A stretch of DNA of 64,000 nt from Taibaiella koreensis (GTDB lineage: Bacteria; Bacteroidota; Bacteroidia; Chitinophagales; Chitinophagaceae). The notes under the pieces are model-generated. The model ran no database searches. It was given only the letters and a program-made list of their open reading frames with translations, and was not told the origin of the DNA. Of this stretch, positions 51,856 through 61,060 are shown piece by piece (the stretch's first letter is position 1; each line of letters starts with the position of its first letter). The position numbers and the translations under genes are program-made. The stretch covers positions 620,001 through 684,000 of the forward strand of contig NZ_QVNU01000001.1 in assembly GCF_003545715.1 (NCBI RefSeq), read 5' to 3'.

Positions 51856-53259
51856 TTAGTTTAGTTTAGTATAAATGACATTGAAACGGAGCTTTGTATC
51901 ATTGTTGGCGCTCCCTGGTCCATCGGCCACCAGGCGATATGACCCCTGGTAGGCAGTGGGGATAAGCATGCGCAGCCTCAGTTGGGTTTTGCCTGCCGAT
52001 ATCGCTTTCTGAACGGTACGGGGTATATTGAAGATATAACGGATGTACTGGGAGCCACCGATCAGGGTCGACAGGGCGGTGCCGCCTACAAAAGCAGGGC
52101 CTGAGCTGTTTGCAGTCGAATCGTCGCCATTGAGCAGATCATCGATCACGGCTTCGGTGCCATCATCCTTGACGGTACGGATGATGAGCTGCGGCGGTGC
52201 GCTGAAACGATTGTCGTCGCCTACTTTGAGCAAGGTGACCGTGAGCGCTGCCTTATTGATGATAGAAGGTGGAATAGTCGCCGGATCTATGGGTACGGTA
52301 ACCTCGGTACGGAAGCCCGGGTAGCCCTGCAAAACTATAGAATCCCGCAAAGTTTGTTGGTTGGCGAGGTAACCCTGCACCGGTGCCCCGTTGTAATTCC
52401 GGTATATGCCGTTGAAAAACGAGCAGAGCAGGGAATTGTAAGGGAAAATAGCGCGCTTCAGCGTGTCGTTGGTTGCGGTATGGTAGAAGAACTCCATTTG
52501 CGCTCCAGCGTAGGTGGTGTTTGTGCTGCCACCCGAAAGCGCAAACGACGCCAGTGTATTTTGTTGCACAGTACTGTCGGGCCCCAGGTAAATGCCCCTG
52601 AAGAAATCCAGGAAGGCGGCATTGGTGGCCATCATGGAAGGCGGCATGGAACGGAACTGCTCGCACAGCGCATTGCTCAGCCGCATACGCAGCAAGCCAC
52701 CCACTGTATCTTTCTGGAACACAACTGTGGTATCCCGGAGCGACTTCACGGTGAACGTCTTGGACCCGATAGCAGTCGTGATATAAGGAAGCTTGTTGAA
52801 CGCGTAATATTTACGTGAACCATCGCCAAGCACGAAGGGGTCGGTGATCTGGTAAGCCTTCAGACTAAGTGTGCTGGAGGCCACGGTATCGGCATAGGTG
52901 AAGTTATTAAAGGGAAGCGATACCAGCGCCGAATCGATGATAACACCTGTAGGGAAGGTAAAGCCTTCCGAAGGCGGCAGGAATTGTACATACAAACCGG
53001 CTTGTGTTTTCCCGAAAAACGGATCGTTGGTTACACCGCCGATACTGACAAACTTATATTGGACATCGCTTGTCCACATCGAGTCGTAATACAGGTTCTT
53101 TACCGTAAGGGCAAAATCGTTGACCTCGAAAGTATGTATATTATCCACGGGAGGAATAAGGTCTGGCCTTACAGCGCTTTTTTCCTTACAAGCCGCCAAC
53201 GAAAAAAAGCCTGCGCATAGCGTAAAGGCTTTTAAATTCTTATAGAATATGCTCTTCAA
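51856..53259 (-). CDS. DUF4270 lipoprotein
   Basis: A 467-residue secreted lipoprotein: signal with lipobox (FSLAACKEK, Cys24). The N-terminal DUF4270 domain runs with VNDFALTVKNLYYDSMWTSD and GGVTNDPFFGKTQAGLYVQF, and the rest is beta-rich. It is typical of Bacteroidota next to glmS and the glycogen-synthase-like gene. The start is a TTG at 53259 because no in-frame ATG or GTG gives a signal peptide. Function is unknown. Confidence 0.85.
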   Translation of the reverse strand: MKSIFYKNLKAFTLCAGFFSLAACKEKSAVRPDLIPPVDNIHTFEVNDFALTVKNLYYDSMWTSDVQYKFVSIGGVTNDPFFGKTQAGLYVQFLPPSEGFTFPTGVIIDSALVSLPFNNFTYADTVASSTLSLKAYQITDPFVLGDGSRKYYAFNKLPYITTAIGSKTFTVKSLRDTTVVFQKDTVGGLLRMRLSNALCEQFRSMPPSMMATNAAFLDFFRGIYLGPDSTVQQNTLASFALSGGSTNTTYAGAQMEFFYHTATNDTLKRAIFPYNSLLCSFFNGIYRNYNGAPVQGYLANQQTLRDSIVLQGYPGFRTEVTVPIDPATIPPSIINKAALTVTLLKVGDDNRFSAPPQLIIRTVKDDGTEAVIDDLLNGDDSTANSSGPAFVGGTALSTLIGGSQYIRYIFNIPRTVQKAISAGKTQLRLRMLIPTAYQGSYRLVADGPGSANNDTKLRFNVIYTKLN

Positions 53260-53288
53260 TGATTTTCTTTTCTATTGTGATCAATAAC

Positions 53289-54116
53289 TTAGTCCTGGGA
53301 TAGATTCTGGTAAAGCTCAAAGAGCGGTTCGGTATTTTCCATCCAATCCGGGTTGTAGGGGACTACCTTTTTCCCTTTTCCCGGCTTGAATTCAGAAACG
53401 ATTTCCTTGTTGAGCTCTTCTTCGCCATGGATAATCACATCGGCGTATTTGCATGCTCCATAGATTAACGCTTCGTTGTTGCTTTTATTATAAGGCTCCA
53501 CATCTTTGTCTTTCAATGCGGCGCTATTCATTACCATTTTGAGGAAGTCGGGACCCAGCGATTCGGTAAATTGCTCCTTCTGTGCCGTATATATCGACTT
53601 GGAATGTGCAAAAACCGGTTCCTTTTTATAAGAGGTTTTCAGGAACATGGGAATAAGCGAGGTCATCCAGCCATGGCAATGGATCACATCGGGCGGCCAT
53701 CCAAACTTTTTAACGATCTCCAACGCGCTTTTGCAGAAGAAGATCAGTCGCTCCGTATTATCATCAAAGAAATGCTCATGCTCATCGCGGAAAACCGCTT
53801 TTCTCTTGAAGAAGTCCTCGTTGTCCATGAAATAGACCTGCAAACGGGCATTCGGCAGCGATGCTACTTTGATCAGCAAGGGATGATCATCCTTGTCCAC
53901 AACCACATTGATGCCTGAAAGCCGAACCACTTCGTGCAAACGATGCCTGCGCTCGTTGATAATGCCGAAGCGGGGCATGATGACTCTGATCTCCATACCG
54001 GAATCAAAGGTCTTTACGGAAAGTTTATTCAGAATATGGGCAAAATCGGTAATTTCAAGATAGGGTGATAGCTCGTTGGTGATGATGAGTATGCGCTTCT
54101 TACTTTGTACTGACAT
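53289..54116 (-). CDS. Truncated glycogen-synthase-like protein (GT5 N-domain only)
   Basis: A 275-residue protein that matches only the N-terminal domain of glycogen/starch synthase (GT5): ILIITNELSPYLEITDFAHI, EIRVIMPRFGIINERR, DVIHCHGWMTSLIPMFL, then AQKEQFTESLGPDF. The KxGGL ADP-glucose-binding motif near the N-terminus is replaced by YLEITDFAHILNKL, and the C-terminal GT1-like domain is missing. Canonical enzymes are about 480 residues. A complete glycosyltransferase is therefore unlikely. This short form is conserved next to panC and DUF4270 genes in Bacteroidota; its role is unknown. I chose ATG 54116 over a TTG at 54122. Confidence 0.8.
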   Translation of the reverse strand: MSVQSKKRILIITNELSPYLEITDFAHILNKLSVKTFDSGMEIRVIMPRFGIINERRHRLHEVVRLSGINVVVDKDDHPLLIKVASLPNARLQVYFMDNEDFFKRKAVFRDEHEHFFDDNTERLIFFCKSALEIVKKFGWPPDVIHCHGWMTSLIPMFLKTSYKKEPVFAHSKSIYTAQKEQFTESLGPDFLKMVMNSAALKDKDVEPYNKSNNEALIYGACKYADVIIHGEEELNKEIVSEFKPGKGKKVVPYNPDWMENTEPLFELYQNLSQD

Positions 54117-54185
54117 GAACAAGTTGATTGTTTCCTAACGGAAGTTTATTTGTCTTTTCTTAAATAAAAAAAATCCTGCGCGCGT

Positions 54186-54252
54186 CGGGAAAACACAGCC
54201 TTTTCCTGAAAAATCTTTCCTGCGAAAACAGGAAAATCCCGTCATTTTCCCG
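54186..54252 (-). promoter_or_regulatory. Structured 5' leader of the glycogen-synthase-like gene
   Basis: The outer stem CGGGAAAA / TTTTCCCG (54186-54193 with 54245-54252, plus-strand coordinates) encloses a hairpin TTTCCTG / CAGGAAA (54216-54222 with 54229-54235). A second TTTTCCTG at 54201-54208 can compete for the same CAGGAAAA (54229-54236), so two exclusive folds are possible. A run of eight A (U8 in the minus-strand RNA) lies downstream of it. No known riboswitch class is recognised. Confidence 0.45.
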
Positions 54253-54264
54253 TAGGTTTGGCGG

Positions 54265-54272
54265 CAAAGGTA
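54265..54272 (-). promoter_or_regulatory. -7 box for the glycogen-synthase-like gene
   Basis: The minus strand has TACCTTTG, which matches TAnnTTTG. This would give a leader of about 140 nt including the structure at 54186-54252. A TTTG at 19-21 nt upstream is not visible. Confidence 0.5.
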
Positions 54273-54355
54273 CGGAATTATTATAAAATAAAGGACGCCT
54301 TATGGTAAAGAGGCCGGAGGTCGCTATGCCAACACGTGATTTTATTTAACTTACT

Positions 54356-55198
54356 ATGTTCATTTTCAAAACGGTAAAAGATATTACCGCTCATCTGGAG
54401 GCGCAAAGGGCGCAGGGCAGGCTCATTGCATTCGTGCCCACTATGGGCGCTTTGCATAAGGGACATCTTTCCTTGCTGCAGGCAGCACAGCAATTGCCGG
54501 CGCTTACGGTTTGCAGCATCTTTGTTAATCCCACGCAATTCAATAATGCTACTGACCTGGAAAAATATCCCCGCACCACAGAGCAGGATATTGCGCTGCT
54601 CACCGGGGCAGGCTGCGATGTGCTGTTCCTGCCCACGGAGCAGGAAGTCTATCCCGATGGTAAGGCCGTAAAGGAGCCGTATGACCTGGGCTACCTCGAA
54701 ACGGTGCTCGAAGGCGCTTACAGGCCCGGACACTTCCAGGGCGTAGCACAGGTTGTGGAACGGCTGCTGCAGATCGTTAAGCCGCACAAGCTTTACCTGG
54801 GGCAGAAAGATTTTCAGCAGGTGGCTGTGCTCCGGCGCATGATCGATACCCGGCAGCTGGCGGTACAACTGGAAAGCGTGCCCACCACCAGGGAACCTGA
54901 CGGACTGGCTATGAGCTCCCGCAACCGCAGGCTCACCGAATCGCAGCGCAGCGTGGCCGGCCTTATTTATCAATGCCTGGTATCCATACAATCAAAAAAA
55001 GGAATGCAGCCTTTTGCGGTGATCCAGAAAGAGTGCCGGGAGCTGCTGATCCACAAAGGCTTCAGGCCCGACTATATCGAGCTGGCTGTTGCCGATACCC
55101 TCGAGCTGTTGCCAGATTATGATCCATCCAGGAAAATGGTAGCCCTTATCGCAGCCTACATCGGCGAGATACGACTGATCGATAACCTTGTCCTGTAA
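54356..55198 (+). CDS. panC: Pantothenate synthetase
   Basis: Ligates pantoate and beta-alanine with ATP to form pantothenate (vitamin B5, CoA route). It is 280 residues, with the N-terminal FVPTMGALHKGHLSLL (HxGH motif), SIFVNPTQFNNATDLEKYPR, LYLGQKDFQQVAVLRRM, and EPDGLAMSSRNRRLTESQR. It is divergent from the glycogen-synthase-like gene. panD or panB is not adjacent. Confidence 0.97.
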   Translation: MFIFKTVKDITAHLEAQRAQGRLIAFVPTMGALHKGHLSLLQAAQQLPALTVCSIFVNPTQFNNATDLEKYPRTTEQDIALLTGAGCDVLFLPTEQEVYPDGKAVKEPYDLGYLETVLEGAYRPGHFQGVAQVVERLLQIVKPHKLYLGQKDFQQVAVLRRMIDTRQLAVQLESVPTTREPDGLAMSSRNRRLTESQRSVAGLIYQCLVSIQSKKGMQPFAVIQKECRELLIHKGFRPDYIELAVADTLELLPDYDPSRKMVALIAAYIGEIRLIDNLVL

Positions 55199-55338
55199 AT
55201 GAGCGCAAAAGTACCCTTACCGTTAAAAAACGTTAAGTCGGGGCGAATTATTTCACCTTACTGAATTCATTTTTGAAAAAATAGAATTAACTTCGCAATC
55301 CAAATTATTTTTTTTACCCAAAAACAATTTCCATTTCT

Positions 55339-55866
55339 ATGGCGGTTAAACTCAGAATGCAACGCCACGGGTCTAAGAAACGCCCGTTCTATTTCATTGT
55401 AGCTGCTAACAGCACCTCTCCCCGCGATGGTAAATTCATCGAAAAGCTGGGCACTTACAACCCCCTCACCGTTCCTGCTACTATCCGTATCAATAACGAA
55501 AGGGCGCTGGATTGGTTGCACAAAGGTGCACAACCTACCAATACCGTTCGCCGTATCCTTTCTTTCAAAGGCGTACTGTACATGAAGCACCTGATGCGTG
55601 GTGTTTCCCTCGGACTGTTCGATGAGAAAACAGCAAACGAAAAATTTGAAAAATGGAATGCAGAGCACGAGCAGCTGGTGGTTAAGCGTGAAGAAGCACA
55701 TCGTAAGCACAGGCAGGATAAGCGCCACAGCGTTGCCCAGGAGTCTGTACGCCGTGTAGAAGAGAAGAATGCTGCAAAAGTTGCTGCCGCTACACAAGCC
55801 GAAGTTGCTCCCGAAGGTAACAACGACGAAGCTGCTCCAGCAGAAGAAACAAACCAGGAAGGTTAA
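55339..55866 (+). CDS. rpsP: 30S ribosomal protein S16
   Basis: A 175-residue S16: MAVKLRMQRHGSKKRPFYFI, VAANSTSPRDGKFIEKLGTY, and the KGAQPTNTVRRILSFKGVLY segment. It has a long C-terminal Glu/Ala-rich tail (NDEAAPAEETNQEG) typical of Bacteroidota S16. The next gene is convergent, so it is likely monocistronic. Confidence 0.97.
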   Translation: MAVKLRMQRHGSKKRPFYFIVAANSTSPRDGKFIEKLGTYNPLTVPATIRINNERALDWLHKGAQPTNTVRRILSFKGVLYMKHLMRGVSLGLFDEKTANEKFEKWNAEHEQLVVKREEAHRKHRQDKRHSVAQESVRRVEEKNAAKVAAATQAEVAPEGNNDEAAPAEETNQEG

Positions 55867-55885
55867 TCTCCTTTGCGGTACTGAA

Positions 55886-55919
55886 AAAGAGAGCGGAACG
55901 ATATTGTTCCGCTCTCTTT
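55886..55919. terminator. Bidirectional terminator between rpsP and pyrE
   Basis: A 14-bp perfect stem AAAGAGAGCGGAAC / GTTCCGCTCTCTTT with a 6-nt loop, A/T-rich on both sides. Confidence 0.9.
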
Positions 55920-55963
55920 ATATTTTAAGAAGATACCAGGCCTTCCTTTATAAAAGATGAAGC

Positions 55964-56593
55964 TTATTGTCCCCAGGTCGCCGGCGACAGGCGCCACTGC
56001 GACAGCTTTTCCAGGTCGGCAGTTTGTACAATGCCCTGCGTCTCTGCCACCTCGATCAAGGCATTGTAGTTGCTGAGGGTGATCAGCTTTACGCCTGCTT
56101 TTTCAAAAGCTTCTGCAGCTTGCGGGAATCCGTAAGTGAAGAGGGCGCACATGCCAATCACTTCGGCGCCGGCGTTGCGAAGTGCCTCTACTGCCTCCAG
56201 GCTGCTCATGCCGGTCGATACCAGGTCTTCGATCACCACTACTTTCTGGCCGGCGGTCAGCACACCCTCGATCTGGTTGCTGAGACCGTGTTCTTTGGGC
56301 TTGCTGCGTACATAGATAAAGGGAAGACGCAGCAGATCGGCTGCCAGCGTGCCATGTGGGATGCCCGCTGTAGCCACACCGGCAAGCGCTTCTGCATCGG
56401 GGAAGTGCTCCATAATAGTATTGGCCAATTCACTTTTAACATAATCCCTTACGTGCGGGTAGCTAAGGATCTTTCGATTGTCGCAATATACCGGCGATTT
56501 CCAACCGGAAGCCCATGTGAAAGGCTGGTCGGGCATTATCTTCAATGCCTTGATATGAAGCAGTTTTTCTGCAAAAAGGGTAGCTGTACTCAT
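55964..56593 (-). CDS. pyrE: Orotate phosphoribosyltransferase
   Basis: A 209-residue PRTase for pyrimidine synthesis (orotate + PRPP to OMP). I chose the ATG at 56593 (MSTATLFAEKLLHI) over one at 56602. It has FTWASGWKSPVYCDNRKI, the ALAGVATAGIPHGTLAADLL segment, and the PRPP-binding VVVIEDLVSTGMSSLEAV (EDLVSTG). Confidence 0.96.
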   Translation of the reverse strand: MSTATLFAEKLLHIKALKIMPDQPFTWASGWKSPVYCDNRKILSYPHVRDYVKSELANTIMEHFPDAEALAGVATAGIPHGTLAADLLRLPFIYVRSKPKEHGLSNQIEGVLTAGQKVVVIEDLVSTGMSSLEAVEALRNAGAEVIGMCALFTYGFPQAAEAFEKAGVKLITLSNYNALIEVAETQGIVQTADLEKLSQWRLSPATWGQ

Positions 56594-56720
56594 GAGGCGC
56601 AAATTTACAGCTTATCCGGCAGGGATATCCGCTATTTATAATTTTTTTTGGCTGCTTCATTTGCTACCTTCGCACAGGAGCGATTTTCGCCGCCACCCAT
56701 CCAAATACCGACCATAATTC

Positions 56721-57359
56721 ATGTTTTTCTCCCGTAAAATATATATCAATAACCGGCCGCTGATCCTGACCAATTCTGCCGATGAGTACATTAACAGCCA
56801 TCCTATCGCCGCCGGCTATATGTTGCTTACCGGAGCATTTCCCCGTAATTTCCGCCTGGCAAAAAAACACCTTGCAGGTTTGCTGAGCCTGGGTGTTATC
56901 GTTGAAGATATATCGGTTGATGCGCTGATCAGGGAACTGAACAAAGCCTATGAGCCTATTGAGGCAGCGGGAGGTGTAGTGAGCAATCCCGAGGGCGGGG
57001 TGCTTATGATCTATCGCAGGGGTAAATGGGATCTGCCCAAGGGAAAGCGCGACGATGGCGAGGCCATTGAAGATTGTGCCGTAAGAGAAGTGATCGAAGA
57101 GACCGGTCTGCCGGAGCTCGATCTTGGCGACAAGATCTGCGAAACTTATCATGTGTACGATCAGCGCGGCACCGAGCTGCTCAAAACGACGCATTGGTAC
57201 CATATGACTACAGATAAGGCTTTCGAACTCTATCCGCAGAAAGAGGAGAATATTCTCGAGGCACGCTGGATAGCCGAAAAGAAGCTGGGGAGCTATGTGC
57301 ACCATTCCTACGAAGCCATCAAGGAAATTTTGATGGAATCGGGCAAGCGCTGGCAGTAG
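56721..57359 (+). CDS. NUDIX hydrolase
   Basis: A 212-residue pyrophosphohydrolase. An N-terminal extension of about 75 residues (starting MFFSRKIYINNRPLILTNS) precedes the Nudix domain. The Nudix box is complete: GKRDDGEAIEDCAVREVIEE then TGL, that is Gx5Ex7REUxEExGU. It hydrolyses a nucleoside diphosphate-linked compound; substrate unknown. Confidence 0.9.
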   Translation: MFFSRKIYINNRPLILTNSADEYINSHPIAAGYMLLTGAFPRNFRLAKKHLAGLLSLGVIVEDISVDALIRELNKAYEPIEAAGGVVSNPEGGVLMIYRRGKWDLPKGKRDDGEAIEDCAVREVIEETGLPELDLGDKICETYHVYDQRGTELLKTTHWYHMTTDKAFELYPQKEENILEARWIAEKKLGSYVHHSYEAIKEILMESGKRWQ

Positions 57360-57466
57360 CCTTCAGGTTTCCGGGGCGTGTAACGAGCCACTATTATTGT
57401 ATTAGCGGGATGTCCGTCGCGTTCCAGCGTTTTTCATACATCGACGAAGGCAACGCAGCTGCCTCG

Positions 57467-57925
57467 TTACCACTTCACTACTTCGGGGATAAACATATCC
57501 ACCTTGCCGTTGTTGCGGATCACATCTCTGACCAGCGTGGAAGATACGGTGGAGAATTCGGGAGAGCTGGTGAGGAAAACCGTTTCCAGTCCGGGTTCCA
57601 GCATGCGGTTCATATCGGCGATCGCTTTCTCGTACTCAAAGTCGCTCACATAGCGTACACCGCGCAGGATGAAGCGTGCGCCGATTTTTTTGCAGAAGTT
57701 GACGGTAAGCCCTTCATAGGCCGAGACTTCAATGCGGGCGTCGTTTTTGAATGCTTCCTGTATCCAGCCTACCCGTTGCTCGGCGCTGAACATGGGTTGC
57801 TTATTGGAATTGATGCCCACGCCGATCACCATTTTATCAAACAAGGCTATAGAACGTTGAATGATATCGACATGCCCCTTGGTAATGGGGTCGAAAGAGC
57901 CGGGAAACACGCAGATACGTTGCAT
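57467..57925 (-). CDS. coaD: Phosphopantetheine adenylyltransferase
   Basis: Adds AMP to 4'-phosphopantetheine in CoA synthesis. It is 152 residues from the ATG at 57925, with CVFPGSFDPITKGHVDIIQR (H/TxGH) and RGVRYVSDFEYEKAIADMNR, then SSTLVRDVIRNNGKVDMFIP. An upstream in-frame start at 57958 is less conserved. Confidence 0.96.
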   Translation of the reverse strand: MQRICVFPGSFDPITKGHVDIIQRSIALFDKMVIGVGINSNKQPMFSAEQRVGWIQEAFKNDARIEVSAYEGLTVNFCKKIGARFILRGVRYVSDFEYEKAIADMNRMLEPGLETVFLTSSPEFSTVSSTLVRDVIRNNGKVDMFIPEVVKW

Positions 57926-58039
57926 GAAGATTGTATTTGAGGCCCGCAAGGTAAGCATTCCTTTTTAATCGGGAACAAGGCCTGCGCCAGGGCATGTCGA
58001 TTTCCTTTTGTAATTTGGCGCACATAAATTTTTTGAAGT

Positions 58040-59311
58040 ATGGCAACCATGATCAAATGCCCCAGCTGTGGATCCGAATTCCCGCTGGAAGAAGCATTGA
58101 ACGACGAGCTGAAGGAAAATATTGAAAAAGAAAAGCAGTTGCTGCGCAAGCAAATGCTCGACTATAAAAAGCAGAAAGAAGACGAGGCGCAACAAAAAAG
58201 CGAAGAGTTCAGGAAGCTGCAGGAACAGCAGGAAACGGTCTTCCGGCAGCAGCTGGATAACGAGCTGAAGCGGCAGCATGTGCAGCTGGAGGAACTGGTG
58301 CGCAAAAAGCTGTCGTCCGACTACGAAAACCAATTGAAGACCCTGCAGCAATCGGCCGAGGAAAATGAAGAACGGTTGAAAGAAGCCCGTAAAAAGGAGC
58401 TGGAATACCTGCAAAAAGAAAAAGCCTTGAAGAACAAGGAGGAAGAGCTGGAGCTACAGCTGCAGCGCCAGCTGATCCAGGAACGCGAACACCTGAAAGA
58501 GCAGCTGCTGACAGAGCAGGCCGAGCGTATGCAGGTAAAGGACCAGGAGCATCAGCTGCGCACCCGCGAGCTGGAAAAGCAGATCGAAGATCAGAAGAAA
58601 CTGGTCGATGAAATGAAGCGCAAGGCTGAGCAAGGCAGTATGCAGCTGCAGGGCGAAGTGCAGGAGCTGCTGCTGGAAGAGCTATTGCAATCCACTTTTC
58701 CCTTCGACCAGGTAACGGAAGTGGGCAAGGGCGTGCGCGGCGCCGATTGTATCCAGGTGGTACGTAACCATTATGGTCAGGAAGCAGGAAAGATTATCTA
58801 CGAGAGCAAAAGGACGAAAGAGTTTGCCCTCGACTGGATCGAAAAGCTGAAGGCCGATATGCGGCAGCTGGGCGCCGATATCGCCGTGATCGTAACCCAG
58901 GCTTTTCCCCGCGATATGGACCGCTTTGGTGAGAAGGATGGTGTGTACATCTGTTCCTTTGCGGAAGTGCGCAGCGTGGCTCTGCTGCTGCGCAACGGAC
59001 TGCTGAAAATAGCGGAAACACGGAAGAGCGGCGAAAATAAGGGCGATAAAATGGTAATGCTGTACGACTACCTTACCGGCCACGAATTTGGCGAGCAGTG
59101 GAAGGCCATACGCGAAGGCTTTTTGAATATGAAGCTGAGCATCCAGAAGGAACGCGATGCCATGGAACGCCTGTGGAAAGCGAGGGAAAAGCAGCTGGAA
59201 AAGGTGCTGCTGAATGCAGCCCATATCAGGGGAACGGTGGAAGGCATTGCCGGCGCCGATTCTGTTAATCTGAACCTGCTTGATGAAGGCGATGCAGAGC
59301 TGCTGGAATAA
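58040..59311 (+). CDS. DUF2130 coiled-coil protein
   Basis: A 423-residue protein: an N-terminal zinc-ribbon-like IKCPSCGSEFPLEEAL, a very long coiled coil rich in Glu, Lys and Gln (about residues 20-220), and a C-terminal DUF2130 domain (ELLLEELLQSTFPFDQVTEV, KGVRGADCIQVVRNHYGQEA, FALDWIEKLKADMRQLGADI). The domain has a nuclease-like fold. The function is not known. Confidence 0.9.
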   Translation: MATMIKCPSCGSEFPLEEALNDELKENIEKEKQLLRKQMLDYKKQKEDEAQQKSEEFRKLQEQQETVFRQQLDNELKRQHVQLEELVRKKLSSDYENQLKTLQQSAEENEERLKEARKKELEYLQKEKALKNKEEELELQLQRQLIQEREHLKEQLLTEQAERMQVKDQEHQLRTRELEKQIEDQKKLVDEMKRKAEQGSMQLQGEVQELLLEELLQSTFPFDQVTEVGKGVRGADCIQVVRNHYGQEAGKIIYESKRTKEFALDWIEKLKADMRQLGADIAVIVTQAFPRDMDRFGEKDGVYICSFAEVRSVALLLRNGLLKIAETRKSGENKGDKMVMLYDYLTGHEFGEQWKAIREGFLNMKLSIQKERDAMERLWKAREKQLEKVLLNAAHIRGTVEGIAGADSVNLNLLDEGDAELLE

Positions 59312-59418
59312 GCTTATTTTATCTTCTTTTTTTAAAAAATAACCAAAAATTGTCCCGGTAAGCGAAAGGCCGTTGTCATTGTAACGACAATCTTATTGCA
59401 ACACTCAAAAAATTAAAG

Positions 59419-59763
59419 ATGAAAGAATTTTTGATGCTGATCCGGGAAGACCTGGCCCAATATGGTAACATGACTCCTGAACAAATGCAGGAAGATATTG
59501 AAAGGCACGTAAAATGGGTAGAAACCTTGGTGCAGCAAGGCCATTTCAAAGGCGGTAACCCGCTTACACCCGCCGGTAAGTACATCAAGAGCAGCGAAAG
59601 AATCGTAACCGACGGGCCCTATATCGAGGTCAAGGAAGGTGTCAGTGGCTTCTACTTCCTGTTGGCTGCATCGCTGGAAGAGGCTACACGCATTGCTGAA
59701 GGGTGTCCCTCCCTGGACTACGGTGGTATGGTAGAAATTCGCGAAGTGATCTTAACGGAATAG
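59419..59763 (+). CDS. YCII/DGPF domain protein
   Basis: A 114-residue DGPFAETKE (YCII-related) protein: MKEFLMLIREDLAQYGNMTP, SERIVTDGPYIEVKEGVSGF (DGPY motif) and LAASLEEATRIAEGCPSLDY. Such genes are paired with ECF42 sigma factors, as here: the sigma reading frame starts 8 nt after the stop. It would be the regulatory target or partner of that sigma factor. Confidence 0.9.
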   Translation: MKEFLMLIREDLAQYGNMTPEQMQEDIERHVKWVETLVQQGHFKGGNPLTPAGKYIKSSERIVTDGPYIEVKEGVSGFYFLLAASLEEATRIAEGCPSLDYGGMVEIREVILTE

Positions 59764-59771
59764 GCGTTGCT

Positions 59772-61032
59772 GTGCTGCAGGCAGATCCCATACCACAGCT
59801 GACCGCCCATCTTTTCCGGGAACACTCGGGAAAGATGGTTGCGGTATTGTCGCGCCTGTTTGGCCTGCAGCAGCTGGACCAGGTCATGGATATCGTACAG
59901 GACACCTTTGAGGCTGCGCTTACACATTGGCGCTTTTCCGGCATACCTGCTAACCCGCCGGCCTGGCTGATGCAAGTGGCCCGGAACAAGGCCATCAACC
60001 AATTCAAGAAAGAACAACGCGAACGGGCATTGCGTTCGACGTTGCAGCAAACCCTGGAAGGCTTTACGCAGCAAATAGACCTGTATTGCGCACCGGGTGA
60101 AATAAAAGACAGCCAGCTGAAACTGTTGCTGCTGTGCTGTCATCCCTCTCTTTCGACCCGGAACCAGATCGCCTTGACATTGTATGTACTGTGTGGTTTC
60201 GGCGTGCCGGAGATTGCCAATGCCTTGCTGATGCAGCCCGAAGCAGCCAAGAAAGCATTGACCCGGAGCAAGGCGCTGCTTCGGGAGGAGGAAAGCCCCT
60301 TTGACCCCCGGCCCGGCTGCCTTCTCTATCGGGAGGTGGCACACCGTGCTTACCGTACTATACCTGATGTTCAATGAAGGTTATAAGACAACCAGGGGCG
60401 ACTCATCCATCAATTATGATCTGTGCTATGAAGCCATACGGTTGACAAAGCTCGTCGCGGAGCAGGCCGATACCGGCGGGGAGGCCGCAGGACTTTTAGC
60501 CCTTATGTTCTTCTCGCTTTCCCGTTTTCCTGCGCGTATAAGTGCTGCGGGAGCGTTACTAAGCCTGGAAGAGCAGGACCGTGGTCTCTGGAATAAGATT
60601 TACATCGAAGAGGCCTATATTTACCTCGGCAAGGCCGTGCCGCAGCAGCTGAACCGTTTTTACCTGGAAGCGCTCATTGCTTCATATCATTGCCGGGCCG
60701 CTACCTTTGCCGCGACCGATTGGGCCGGTATTGTCGCTTTATACCGGCAGCTCGAGTTATTGTATCCTTCCCCGCTGGTAACGCTCAACCGTGTTCTTGC
60801 CGAAAGTTATTTGTCCCCAGGCGATAGTCTTCGCCATCTGCGGGCTTTAAACGCCGGCGACCTGGAAGATCGCTTCCTGTTGCCGGCAGCCGAAGGAGAT
60901 ATCTGCCGGCGTATGGGGCTGTGGGAAGCGGCTGCTGCAGCCTACCGGCGTGCACTAGCCGTGGCGGTTATGTCAGCTGACAGACAATTCCTGGAGCGAC
61001 GTATTGCACAATGTTGTAGCGTTAATGAATAA
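59772..61032 (+). pseudogene. ECF42-type RNA polymerase sigma factor, split by a frameshift
   Basis: Region 2 is LDQVMDIVQDTFEAALTHWR and PPAWLMQVARNKAINQFKKE. Region 4 is STRNQIALTLYVLCGFGVPE, with IANALLMQPEAAKKALTRSK. The family C-terminal TPR-like domain (VLTVLYLMFNEGYKTTRGDS, YIYLGKAVPQQLNRFYLEAL, LYPSPLVTLNRVLAESYLS) continues in another frame. The switch lies in the C5 run at 60305-60309; dropping one C gives a continuous FDPGPAAFSIGRWHTVLTV. Without correction, translation ends at 60377 and the C-terminal domain is lost. I propose GTG 59772 as the start. Pairing with a DGPF gene identifies the ECF42 group. Confidence 0.85.
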
Positions 61033-61060
61033 GCCCGGATTGCTGATAGCGTGTAGCGTT

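Noticed and set aside
53289-54116. Functional glycogen synthase
   Set aside because: The KxGGL motif and the whole C-terminal domain are missing.
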